Origin: an uncultured Devosia sp.
Lineage (GTDB): Bacteria; Pseudomonadota; Alphaproteobacteria; Rhizobiales; Devosiaceae
NCBI RefSeq assembly: GCF_946479885.1
Contig: NZ_CAMLHM010000077.1
Location: forward strand, 1 to 14,115
Reading direction: 5' to 3'
Length of the DNA stretch: 14,115 nt
Under the pieces are notes generated by a model. The model saw only the letters and a list, made by a program, of their open reading frames with translations, was not told the DNA's origin and did not search any database. Below are positions 1 through 7,921 of the stretch, piece after piece; position 1 is the first letter of the stretch; each line of letters begins with the position of its first letter. A program made the translations under genes and the position numbers.

Positions 1-25
1 TCCCTACACGACGCTCTTCCGATCT
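1..25. other. Illumina adapter remnant (not genomic DNA)
   Basis: These 25 bases match, as far as I can recall it, the 3' part of the standard Illumina TruSeq read-1 adapter, ending in the diagnostic CTCTTCCGATCT just before the insert. A chance exact match of this length is not credible. From base 26 onward the sequence is immediately an in-frame continuation of the sulfate-binding protein gene, so the junction between adapter and genome lies at 25/26. The remnant means the window starts at an untrimmed read or contig end, and nothing biological should be read from these bases. Confidence 0.96.
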
Positions 26-740
26 TATCGAAGGCGTCGGGGCCGAGTTCCTCAAGGGCGAGGTAGGCCTCGTTTTCCCAAGCAAGGAGAACGTCGCCGA
101 TGCCACGCTGCACGAAGGTGGTGGTGGAGCCGCGAGCGCCGGTATCGAGCACGGGGACGTGCTTGTAGAGATCGGTGATGAAGGCTTGCGCGGTTTCATC
201 GGAGCCACCGGGCTGTGCCTTGGCCCAGGCCCAGGCGGCCAGCAGGTTCCAGCGGGCGCCGCCCGAGGTCTTGGGATTGGGCGTGATGACTTCGACGCCG
301 TCCTTGATCAGATCGCCCCAGTCGGCGAGGCCCTTGGGATTGCCCTTGCGGACCAGGAACACGATGGTCGAGGTATAGGGGGCGTTGTTGTTTTCGAAGG
401 TGCCGCGCCAGTCCGCCGGGATCAGCGCCGGGTTGGCGTCGGAAATTGCGTTGATGTCGCTTTCGAGCGCCAGCGTCACCACGTCGGCTTCGAGGCCATC
501 GATGACGGTACGGGCCTGGGCACCAGAGCCGCCATGGGTATTCTCGATGGTGACGGTCTCGCCCTTCTCGGCCTTCCAGTGGGCGATGAAGGCTTCGTTG
601 AACTGCTGGTAGAGTTCACGGGTTGGATCGTAGCTGACATTGATCAGGCTACGGTCCTGAGCGTGGCCGGTCACCGAAAAGCCCAGCGTCAGCGACGCGG
701 CAAGGGCGGTGTAGGCCAGGAATTTGGTTGCATTCTTCAT
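26..740 (-). CDS. Sulfate ABC transporter, periplasmic sulfate-binding protein (partial, N-terminal 238 codons)
   Basis: This is the solute-binding subunit of a sulfate/thiosulfate ABC importer (Sbp/CysP family), which captures sulfate in the periplasm for the CysTWA permease and ATPase. The start is the ATG whose complement lies at 738-740, with a GGGAGA ribosome site about 6 nt upstream. Residues 1-27 form a Sec signal peptide: Lys-rich start, hydrophobic core, and a GHA/Q cleavage site near 27/28. Family signatures follow: [10 protein letters not shown] (35-44), HGGSGAQAR (69-77), [12 protein letters not shown] (81-92), [15 protein letters not shown] (121-135), [13 protein letters not shown] (153-165) and [20 protein letters not shown] (199-218). 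Relatives are about 340 residues, so roughly 100 C-terminal residues are missing where the adapter cuts the sequence. Sbp and CysP cannot be told apart here. The gene diverges from gdhB, and its permease partners would lie beyond the left edge. Confidence 0.93.
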
Positions 741-770
741 CTCTGTCTCCCGCTGAGATTGATGACGAAA

Positions 771-798
771 AGACTACCAGATCACTAGGGTATCGCAA
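771..798 (-). promoter_or_regulatory. Possible sigma70-type promoter for the sulfate-binding protein gene
   Basis: Read on the minus strand, TTGCGA (complement at 793-798) and TAGTCT (complement at 771-776) are separated by 16 bp, about 30 bp upstream of the start codon. The -35 is a fair match to alphaproteobacterial TTG-type promoters. The -10 is poor (3 of 6). Sulfate genes are usually under sulfur control, but I cannot identify a known regulator site in the spacer. Confidence 0.3.
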
Positions 799-1023
799 GG
801 CGAGCGCAGGCCCTGCCGAGGGCGCCGAAGAAAACAAATTGCTTCAACCGCCACAAGTTCCAGAAAAACATGGCCAGAAGTCGGAAAACATCCCCTTTGA
901 CGCAAATTCATTCCATCCTGTTGCGCCGTGCTTCCCTGTCACCATGCCATCGTGAGCGGCGGGCTATTGTGCGAAGGGATGGCAGACAGACGAGCACAGG
1001 CTGCCTAGACTGACGACGCGAGT

Positions 1024-1029
1024 GGGGAG
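1024..1029 (+). promoter_or_regulatory. Ribosome binding site deciding the gdhB start
   Basis: GGGGAG lies 7 nt upstream of the ATG at 1037. An in-frame GTG at 1022 overlaps this element and has no ribosome site of its own, so the ATG is preferred. That removes five residues from the longest reading frame. Confidence 0.75.
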
Positions 1030-1036
1030 TCGTATT

Positions 1037-4000
1037 ATGGATCTGACGCAATCGAACCGTCCGGCCTTGCTGGACCGGGCGAACGCATTGAACACGGAAG
1101 AAGCGGGGTTTGCCCAGTTCTTCAAGGCCGCGATCCTGGCGACGGATGGCGACGATCTGGAGCGGCAGGCGCCCGAGCAGTTCGAAGCCACTTTGCGGCA
1201 ATCTTACCTGCACCTGCTCGCCCATGCGGGCAATGACAGCCAGGTGACCGCCACGCCGCCGCGACGAGCGGGCGATCCACTGGTGCTCGATATCGTATCG
1301 CCGGACATGCCCTTCATCGTCGACAGCGCGCTGGCGGCGGTACGAGCGGCGGGTGGCACCGTGCGGCTCTTCACCCATCCGGTGGTGCGCCAGCCCAATG
1401 GTCGAGCGATGAGCGTGCTGCATATCCACAGCGATCCGGTCGTCGACATCGAGGCGCTGGGACACGAGATCGAGACCGCGATGGCCGAGGTCATCCACGC
1501 GGTGCGAGACTGGCAGCCGATGCTGGAACGGCTGCGGCTGGCCATCGGCGACCTCGGACGGGTCGTTGGACAGCGGGACGAGCCGCTGCGCTTTCTCGAC
1601 TGGCTGATTGAGCACAACTTCACCTTTTTGGGCATGCGCGAGTATCGGCTGGCGGGCGACCGGCTGGAGCCATTGGCCGAGAGTGGCCTGGGTATTCTGC
1701 GCGATCCCGATTTCAAGCTGCTGCGAAGCGGCGCGACCTTTGTGGAATCGACGCCGCAGCACAGGGCCTTCATGGAGTCGAACGAGCCGCTGCTGGTGAC
1801 CAAAGCCAATGTGCGGGCGCGGGTGCACCGGCGTGTGCACATGGATTACGTGGGCATCAAGCTCTACGCCGCCGACGGGTCGGCGCGGGGCGAGTTGCGC
1901 ATCGTCGGGCTCTTTACCTCGCAGGCGCTGGCGACGCCGCATACCGAAGTGCCGATCGTCCGGCGACAGATCGCCGAGGTGATGCGCAAGTCGGGCGTGG
2001 ATCCACTCGGGCATGATGGACGTGCCCTGCTGAGCGCGCTCGACAGCTATCCGCGTGACGAACTGTTCCAGATCGGCTCGGACCAGCTGTTCGAGTTCAC
2101 GGCCACGATTGCCGGCCTCTACGACCGGCCGCGGGTGCGCGTGCTGCCGCGCATCGACCGCTTCGACAATTTCGTGTCGATCCTGGTCTATGTGCCGCGC
2201 GACCGCTACGACAGCGACGCTCGGGTGCGGATCACGCAGTATCTCGCCAAGGTCTATGATGGCCGCATCTCGGCCTACTACCCGCATTTCCCCGAGGGGG
2301 ACCTGGTGCGGCTGCATGTGATCATCGGGCGCGTGGCCGGACCGACGCCGCGGCCCAGCCGGACGGAGCTGGAAGACCGGGTCAACGCGCTGACCTCGAA
2401 TTTCGGCGACATGCTGGTAGCAGCGGCGATCGACCCGGCCACGATCAGCGACTACCGCGGGGCGTTCTCGCCCGCCTATCAGTCGCGCAATTCGGCGCGC
2501 GATGCGCTTGAAGATATCGACGTGCTGCGTGGACTGGGCGATGGGGCGGGCGTGGCCATCCGGCTTTATGAGCGGACGGGAACGGACGGCTCGCTAGGGC
2601 TCAAATTCTATCACCGCGAAAGTGCCATTCCACTGAGCGACCGCGTGCCGATGCTGGAGGCCTTCGGCTTTCGGGTGATCGACGAGCGCACCTATACGAT
2701 CGTACCGCGCGACGGGGTGGAGCGGTATCTGCACGACATGGTGCTGGAGCCGATGGATGGCGGCTTCGACGTGGAGGAGCGCGGCGCCGCCGTCGAGGCG
2801 GGGCTGCTGGCGGTGTGGGACGGACTGGCGGAGAGCGACCAGCTCAATGCGCTGGTCAGCCGCACCAGCCTCGCCTGGAACGATACAGCCCTGCTGCGGG
2901 CGCTGGCGCGCTATCTGCGGCAGATAGGGATTTCCTATTCGCAGCGCTATATCGCGCAGGTGCTGGTGAACCAGTCGGGGGCCGCCACGGCGCTGGTGGC
3001 CCTGTTCAATGCGCTGCATGACCCGCGGGAGACCGACCGGGAGGCCAAGGCCGGAGCAGCCCGTGCGGCGCTCGGCGCGGCGCTGGATGCCATGGCGTCG
3101 CTGGACGAAGACACCATCGTGCGGCGCTTCCTCAACCTGGTGGACGCCTCGGTGCGCACCAATGCCTTCCAATACGACGCGGAAGGCAATCACATGCCGG
3201 CGCTGGCGATCAAGTTCGACAGCGGCAAGGTCGACGGTATGGCGGCGCCGCGGCCGTATCGCGAGATTTCGGTCTATTCACCACGGGTGGAAGGGGTCCA
3301 TCTTCGGTTTGGCGCCATTGCGCGCGGCGGTATCCGCTGGTCGGACCGGCCGGAGGATTTCCGCACCGAAGTGCTGGGGCTGGTCAAGGCGCAGCAGGTG
3401 AAGAATGCCGTTATCGTGCCGGTCGGCGCCAAGGGTGGGTTCGTGCCCAAGCTGCTGGTGCCGGGCATGGCGCGCGAAGCGTTCGCCGCCGAGGGAGTGG
3501 CCGCCTACAAGATATTCATCGGCGCACTGCTCGATGTGACCGACAACCTGATCGACGGCGCCGTGGCGCCGCCCCGAGACGTGGTGCGGCGGGATGGTGA
3601 CGATCCCTATCTGGTGGTCGCGGCAGACAAGGGGACTGCCAGTTTCTCGGACACGGCCAACGGCATTGCGACGTCGCGGGGCTTTTGGCTTGGCGATGCT
3701 TTCGCCTCGGGCGGTTCGGCCGGCTATGACCACAAGAAGATGGGCATTACGGCGCGCGGCGGCTGGGAGGCGGTGAAGCGGCATTTTCGCGAGATGGACC
3801 GCGATATCCAGCGTGAACCGTTCACGGTGGTCGGCGTCGGCGACATGAGCGGCGACGTGTTCGGCAATGGCATGCTGTTGAGCGCCGAAATCCGGCTGGT
3901 GGCGGCGTTTGACCATCGCGACATATTCATCGATCCCAAGCCCGACCCGGCTCGCAGCCTCGCCGAACGGCAGCGGCTGTTCGCCCTGCCCCGGTCGAGC

Positions 4001-5692
4001 TGGCAGGATTATGACAAAGGCCTGATCTCGGCCGGTGGCGGGATTTTTTCGCGCAACCTCAAGTCCATCGCGCTCACGCTGGAGATGCAGGCCGCATTGG
4101 GTCTCAAGGCCGATCATGCCACACCCGCAGAGGTGATGACGGCGATCCTCAAGGCGGAGGTGGACCTGCTGTGGTTCGGCGGTATCGGGACCTATGTGCG
4201 GAGTTCCCTCGAAACCGATGCCGATGTGGGTGACCGGGCCAATGATGCGATCCGCATCACGGGCAGCGACCTGCGCGCCAAGGTGGTGGGGGAAGGCGCT
4301 AATCTGGGTGTGACGCAGCGTGGACGCATCGAGTATGCGCTGGCCGGCGGACGCATCAACACGGACGCGATCGACAATTCGGCGGGGGTGAACTCGTCCG
4401 ACCTCGAGGTCAACATCAAGATCGCGCTGGCGCCGCTGCTGGCGGACGGGACGCTCGACATTGCTGCCCGCAACGCTTTCCTGGTGACGATGACTGACCA
4501 GGTTGCGGCTCTCTGCCTGCGCAACAACTATATGCAGGGGCTAGCCATCTCACTGGCGCAGCGCGCCGGCCTCAACGAATTGCCCGACCATCGCGAGCTC
4601 ATCGAGCAGTTGGAGGCGCGCGGGCTGCTCGATCGGGCGGTGGAATTCCTGCCGACCGACGCAGCACTGGATGCCCGGGCGGCGGCCGGCAAGGCGCTGA
4701 TGCGGCCTGAGCTGGCAGTGATCCTGGCCTATGCCAAGCTGACACTTTATGCCGACCTGCTGGACAGCAAGAGCGTCGACGATGGTTACCTCGCCGCCGA
4801 GCTCTATCGGTACTTCCCGGAAACCCTGCGCGGGGCCTATCCCGACGCCGTGGCCGGGCATCGGCTGAAGCGCGAAGTCATCGCGACGGTTCTGGCCAAT
4901 GCGATGATCAATCGTGGCGGCCCGGCCTTCGTGACCGAGCTGACGGGAGCTACCAGCGCCAGCCCCGGCGAGGTCGCGTTGGCCTATGCCGCCACGCGCG
5001 ACGTCTATGGATTGGCCGAGCTAAACAGCGCGATCGACGCGTTGGATGGTGCGGTGCGCGGCGAGGTGCAACTGGCGCTCTATGCCGAGGTCATGGACCT
5101 GCTGCGGCAGGAGAGCCTGTGGTTCCTGCGCAATGCCGACGTGACGAGGGGGCTGGCGGGCCTGGTCGAACGGCATGCGGCAGGCGTCGCCGCGCTCAGG
5201 GCGATGCTGGGAAGCACCCTGCCCGCCTCGCTGGCGCAAGGCGTTGCCGAGCGGGCGGCGGAGCTGGTGGGCAAGGGCGTGCCGGAAGCTGTGGCGCAGC
5301 GGATCGCCGAGCTGTCGGTGCTCAGCTATGCCAGCGACATCGTGCTGGTCAGCGAGCGCTCGGGCGTGCCGGTCAGCGACGGTGCGGCGGCGTTCTTCGG
5401 CGTATTCGCGGCCTTTGATCTGTGGCCGGTCATCGAGCAAGGACGCGGCATCCAGCTCAACGATCGGTTTGACCGCATGGCACTCGATCGGGCGTTGGCC
5501 AACGTCATGCGTGCGCAACGCGACCTGACGGCGGACGTGCTCAAGACGGAAGGGGGGTTGGCGGGTTGGACGGCCCGGCCTGCAATCGGACGGACAGCAG
5601 CCGCCGTGGCCGAGCTCACCCAAGGGGCATTGACCGTGTCGCGGCTCAGCGTGGCGGCGGGGTTGTTGGCCGATCTGGCGCAGGAGGTGTGA
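1037..5692 (+). CDS. gdhB: NAD-dependent glutamate dehydrogenase, large (about 170-180 kDa) type
   Basis: This cytoplasmic enzyme oxidatively deaminates L-glutamate to 2-oxoglutarate and ammonia with NAD+. It is mainly catabolic and links amino-acid use to the TCA cycle. The product is 1551 residues, in line with the roughly 1600-residue large-GDH family known from Streptomyces, Pseudomonas and Caulobacter. The N-terminal half carries ACT-like regulatory segments, for example DIVSPDMPFIVDSAL near residue 80 and DWLIEHNFTFLG near 190. The catalytic core begins near residue 755 with GAIARGGIRWSDRPEDFRTE. KNAVIVPVGAKGGF (789-802) contains the likely substrate and catalytic lysines K789 and K799. 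The NAD-binding fold shows VGVGDMSGDVFGNGML (932-947), followed by FGGIGTYVRS and KVVGEGANLGVTQRGRIEYA near 1045-1100. The C-terminal 400 residues are the family's helical tail. The start is ATG 1037, set by GGGGAG at 1024. The gene is intact, with the divergent sulfate-binding gene upstream and a helicase gene downstream. The symbol gdhB follows Pseudomonas/Caulobacter usage and may be gdh2 or gdhZ elsewhere. Confidence 0.96.
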   Translation: MDLTQSNRPALLDRANALNTEEAGFAQFFKAAILATDGDDLERQAPEQFEATLRQSYLHLLAHAGNDSQVTATPPRRAGDPLVLDIVSPDMPFIVDSALAAVRAAGGTVRLFTHPVVRQPNGRAMSVLHIHSDPVVDIEALGHEIETAMAEVIHAVRDWQPMLERLRLAIGDLGRVVGQRDEPLRFLDWLIEHNFTFLGMREYRLAGDRLEPLAESGLGILRDPDFKLLRSGATFVESTPQHRAFMESNEPLLVTKANVRARVHRRVHMDYVGIKLYAADGSARGELRIVGLFTSQALATPHTEVPIVRRQIAEVMRKSGVDPLGHDGRALLSALDSYPRDELFQIGSDQLFEFTATIAGLYDRPRVRVLPRIDRFDNFVSILVYVPRDRYDSDARVRITQYLAKVYDGRISAYYPHFPEGDLVRLHVIIGRVAGPTPRPSRTELEDRVNALTSNFGDMLVAAAIDPATISDYRGAFSPAYQSRNSARDALEDIDVLRGLGDGAGVAIRLYERTGTDGSLGLKFYHRESAIPLSDRVPMLEAFGFRVIDERTYTIVPRDGVERYLHDMVLEPMDGGFDVEERGAAVEAGLLAVWDGLAESDQLNALVSRTSLAWNDTALLRALARYLRQIGISYSQRYIAQVLVNQSGAATALVALFNALHDPRETDREAKAGAARAALGAALDAMASLDEDTIVRRFLNLVDASVRTNAFQYDAEGNHMPALAIKFDSGKVDGMAAPRPYREISVYSPRVEGVHLRFGAIARGGIRWSDRPEDFRTEVLGLVKAQQVKNAVIVPVGAKGGFVPKLLVPGMAREAFAAEGVAAYKIFIGALLDVTDNLIDGAVAPPRDVVRRDGDDPYLVVAADKGTASFSDTANGIATSRGFWLGDAFASGGSAGYDHKKMGITARGGWEAVKRHFREMDRDIQREPFTVVGVGDMSGDVFGNGMLLSAEIRLVAAFDHRDIFIDPKPDPARSLAERQRLFALPRSSWQDYDKGLISAGGGIFSRNLKSIALTLEMQAALGLKADHATPAEVMTAILKAEVDLLWFGGIGTYVRSSLETDADVGDRANDAIRITGSDLRAKVVGEGANLGVTQRGRIEYALAGGRINTDAIDNSAGVNSSDLEVNIKIALAPLLADGTLDIAARNAFLVTMTDQVAALCLRNNYMQGLAISLAQRAGLNELPDHRELIEQLEARGLLDRAVEFLPTDAALDARAAAGKALMRPELAVILAYAKLTLYADLLDSKSVDDGYLAAELYRYFPETLRGAYPDAVAGHRLKREVIATVLANAMINRGGPAFVTELTGATSASPGEVALAYAATRDVYGLAELNSAIDALDGAVRGEVQLALYAEVMDLLRQESLWFLRNADVTRGLAGLVERHAAGVAALRAMLGSTLPASLAQGVAERAAELVGKGVPEAVAQRIAELSVLSYASDIVLVSERSGVPVSDGAAAFFGVFAAFDLWPVIEQGRGIQLNDRFDRMALDRALANVMRAQRDLTADVLKTEGGLAGWTARPAIGRTAAAVAELTQGALTVSRLSVAAGLLADLAQEV

Positions 5693-5693
5693 T

Positions 5694-5707
5694 CGGGGGG
5701 AGCCCCG
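5694..5707 (+). terminator. Short GC-rich hairpin after gdhB (weak terminator candidate)
   Basis: CGGGG and CCCCG pair around a 4-nt loop directly after the gdhB stop codon (5690-5692). The stem has only five pairs and no U-run follows, so it is at best a weak or Rho-assisted end of the gdhB transcript. Confidence 0.22.
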
Positions 5708-5719
5708 TTCACCCATTGC

Positions 5720-5734
5720 GAACAAAAGCAGAAT
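5720..5734 (+). promoter_or_regulatory. Candidate LexA (SOS) box upstream of the helicase gene
   Basis: GAACAAAAGCAGAAT is GAAC-N7-GAAT, one base from the alphaproteobacterial LexA site GAAC-N7-GAAC (equivalently GTTC-N7-GTTC). It ends 37 bp before the GTG start of a UvrD-type helicase, a class of gene often under SOS control. The spacer is purine-rich and partly A-rich. The single mismatch and the absence of a clear overlapping promoter keep this a candidate. Confidence 0.4.
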
Positions 5735-5739
5735 AGCCT

Positions 5740-5762
5740 CTTTTGGACGTTCATTCCAAAGG
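5740..5762 (+). promoter_or_regulatory. Hairpin enclosing the helicase ribosome binding site
   Basis: TTTGGA (5742-5747) and TCCAAA (5755-5760) are perfect inverted arms around a 7-nt loop. A U-G pair and a C-G pair extend the stem to eight pairs (5740-5762). The right arm contains AAAGG (5758-5762), the only ribosome site 9 nt before the GTG start at 5772. Folding in mRNA would therefore hide it. No U-run follows, so it is not a terminator. Confidence 0.45.
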
Positions 5763-5771
5763 TCTCGATTC

Positions 5772-7841
5772 GTGCTCGCCAGCCGCAACTATCTCGATGC
5801 GCTTAACCCGGAACAGCGCCGGGCCGTAGAGCACGGCATTGGGCAGGAGCGGCCGGGGCCACTGCTGGTGATTGCGGGCGCTGGTTCGGGCAAGACCAAC
5901 ACATTGGCCCATCGTGTGGCACATCTGATGGTCAATGGCGCCGATCCAAGACGCATATTGCTGATGACCTTTTCGCGGCGGGCGGCCAGCGAAATGAGCC
6001 GGCGGGTGGAGCGGATCGCGGCGCAGGTGCTGGGCAAGAATTCGGGCGTGTTGACCGATGCGCTCAACTGGGCCGGGACCTTTCACGGCATCGGGGCGCG
6101 GCTACTGCGCGAGCATGCGACGCAGATCGGGCTCGATCCGGCTTTCACCATCCATGACCGCGAGGATTCGGCGGACCTGATGAACCTGGTCCGGCACGAG
6201 CTGGGGATGAGCGAGGCCAAGAGCCGGTTTCCGACCAAGGGGACGTGCCTGGCAATCTATTCGCGCGTGGTGAATGCCCAGGGGGAGCTGGAGACAGTGC
6301 TCAAGGAGACGTTTCCGTGGTGCGCCATGTGGGCGGCCGAGCTACGGCAGCTATTCGGCGCCTATGTCGAAGCCAAGCAGCGGCAGAACGTGCTCGATTA
6401 CGACGACCTGCTGCTCTATTGGGCCGGCATGATGGCCGATCCCCATATTGCGGCCGAGGTGTCGGGACGGTTCGACCACGTACTCGTCGATGAGTATCAG
6501 GATACCAACCGGTTGCAGGCGAGCGTGCTGCTGGCGATGCGGCCAGATGGGTGCGGGTTGACGGTTGTCGGGGACGACGCCCAGTCGATCTATTCGTTCC
6601 GGGCCGCGACCGTGCGCAATATCCTCGACTTTCCGGCTACCTTCAGTCCGCCGGCCGATATCGTCACGCTCGACCGCAACTACCGCTCGACGCAGCCGAT
6701 CCTTTCAGCGGCCAATGCCGTCATCGATATGGCCAGCGAGCGCTTCACCAAGAACCTGTGGACCGAACGACAGTCCGACGCCAGGCCGTTGCTGGTGACG
6801 GTACGCGACGAGGCGGACCAGGCGCGCTATGTGGTGCACAAGGTGCTGGAGGCCCGCGAGGGCGGCACGACACTGAAGAACCAGGCCGTGCTGTTCCGCA
6901 CCTCGAGCCATTCGGGACCGCTGGAAATCGAGCTGACGCGGCGGAATATCCCGTTCGTCAAGTTCGGCGGGCTCAAGTTCCTCGATGCGGCGCATATCAA
7001 GGACCTGCTGGCGATTTTGCGCTGGGCGGAGAATCCGCGCGACCGGGTGGCGGGATTCCGCGTGCTGCAATTGCTGCCGGGCGTGGGGCCAGGGACGGCG
7101 GGCAAGGTGCTCGACGCCATGGCGACAGGGCCCGACCCGATCTGGGCGCTGGGCGAGATTCCGCCGCCGCCACGCGCCGCCGAGGGCTGGACCGGGCTGG
7201 TGGAAATGATCGGTCGGCTGGCGCGCAAGGATGCGGGCTGGCCGCTGGAACTGGGCTATGCCCGGCTCTGGTATGAGCCGCTGATGGAACAGGCTTATGA
7301 GGATGCCATCGTGCGGCTGCAGGACATTCTGCAGCTCGAACAGATCGCTTCGGGCTATCCGAGCCGCGAGCGGTTCCTAACCGAACTGACGCTCGATCCG
7401 CCGGATGCGACAAGCGACCAATCGGGCGTGCCGTCGCTGGACGAGGACTATCTGATCCTGTCGACCATCCATTCGGCCAAGGGGCAGGAATGGAAGGCCG
7501 TGCATGTGCTCAATGTGGTGGATGGGTGCATTCCATCTGACCTGGGCACCGGCTCGACGCATGAGCTGGAGGAGGAGCGCCGGCTGCTCTATGTGGCGAT
7601 GACGCGGGCGCGGGACGAGTTGAACCTGATCGTGCCGCAGCGGTTTTTCGTGACCAACCAGCACAAGCATGGCGACAAGCATCTTTACGCACAGCGAACC
7701 CGATTCATTCCGCGCAGCCTGGTGCCGCTGTTCGAAGACATTCTGTGGCCCCCGGTAAAGCCGGCCTATATCGAGGGATTGTCGCCGGCTCCGGCGAAGA
7801 TGGATATCGGCGCGCAGATGCGGGGCATGTGGAGCAAGTAG
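5772..7841 (+). CDS. UvrD/PcrA-like superfamily 1A ATP-dependent DNA helicase
   Basis: A 3'-5' DNA helicase-type motor of the UvrD/Rep/PcrA family (689 residues), acting in repair or replication restart. All the motor motifs are present in order: Q motif LNPEQRRAV (11-19), Walker A AGAGSGKT (35-42), Ia TFSRRAA (66-72), Ib TFHG (103-106), Walker B DEYQDTN (240-246), III GDDAQSIYSFRAA (267-279), IV NYRST (303-307), V STIHSAKGQEW (564-574) and VI RRLLYVAMTRAR (603-614). PGVGPGTAG (436-444) is a helix-hairpin-helix-like loop in the region where UvrD has its 2B subdomain. The start is a GTG with AAAGG 9 nt upstream; no earlier in-frame start is seen back to the gdhB end. It is slightly shorter than E. 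coli UvrD (about 720) and lacks an obvious UvrD C-terminal tail, so it may be a UvrD paralogue, and I give no symbol. The gap to gdhB is 79 bp and holds a possible SOS box and a ribosome-site hairpin. Confidence 0.93.
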   Translation: MLASRNYLDALNPEQRRAVEHGIGQERPGPLLVIAGAGSGKTNTLAHRVAHLMVNGADPRRILLMTFSRRAASEMSRRVERIAAQVLGKNSGVLTDALNWAGTFHGIGARLLREHATQIGLDPAFTIHDREDSADLMNLVRHELGMSEAKSRFPTKGTCLAIYSRVVNAQGELETVLKETFPWCAMWAAELRQLFGAYVEAKQRQNVLDYDDLLLYWAGMMADPHIAAEVSGRFDHVLVDEYQDTNRLQASVLLAMRPDGCGLTVVGDDAQSIYSFRAATVRNILDFPATFSPPADIVTLDRNYRSTQPILSAANAVIDMASERFTKNLWTERQSDARPLLVTVRDEADQARYVVHKVLEAREGGTTLKNQAVLFRTSSHSGPLEIELTRRNIPFVKFGGLKFLDAAHIKDLLAILRWAENPRDRVAGFRVLQLLPGVGPGTAGKVLDAMATGPDPIWALGEIPPPPRAAEGWTGLVEMIGRLARKDAGWPLELGYARLWYEPLMEQAYEDAIVRLQDILQLEQIASGYPSRERFLTELTLDPPDATSDQSGVPSLDEDYLILSTIHSAKGQEWKAVHVLNVVDGCIPSDLGTGSTHELEEERRLLYVAMTRARDELNLIVPQRFFVTNQHKHGDKHLYAQRTRFIPRSLVPLFEDILWPPVKPAYIEGLSPAPAKMDIGAQMRGMWSK

Positions 7842-7921
7842 CGCCTTATGCCAAAGTCTGCCTTGTGCCGGGGAGCGGCATGGGGACAGTGGGAATACCC
7901 TGCCCTAACGCCGAGCTCAAC

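Larger units (their letters stand above)
741..1036. other. Divergent intergenic control region, sulfate-binding protein gene / gdhB
   Basis: About 296 bp without a gene. It must hold the promoters for the leftward sulfate-binding gene and the rightward gdhB. The left third contains a possible leftward promoter (listed separately). A TTGACG hexamer sits at 897-902 on the plus strand but has no acceptable -10 at a normal distance. TATTGT at 965-970 could be a -10 for gdhB but lacks a -35 match. Short reading frames here have no family resemblance. I see no RNA gene or riboswitch-like structure. Confidence 0.6.

Noticed and set aside
897..902. TTGACG as a -35 for gdhB
   Set aside because: No -10 hexamer lies 16-18 bp downstream.
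908..2317. Long minus-strand open frame (469 codons) opposite the 5' part of gdhB
   Set aside because: The product is Arg/His/Gln-rich with no recognisable domain and lies wholly opposite a conserved gene. GC-rich coding DNA commonly leaves the opposite frame open.
3278..4117. Minus-strand open frame of 279 codons inside gdhB
   Set aside because: It is opposite the most conserved catalytic part of gdhB and its translation shows no domain.
7745..7921. Start of fbp inside the helicase gene
   Set aside because: It would overlap the helicase by almost 100 bases in another frame and add about 59 residues not seen in the family.
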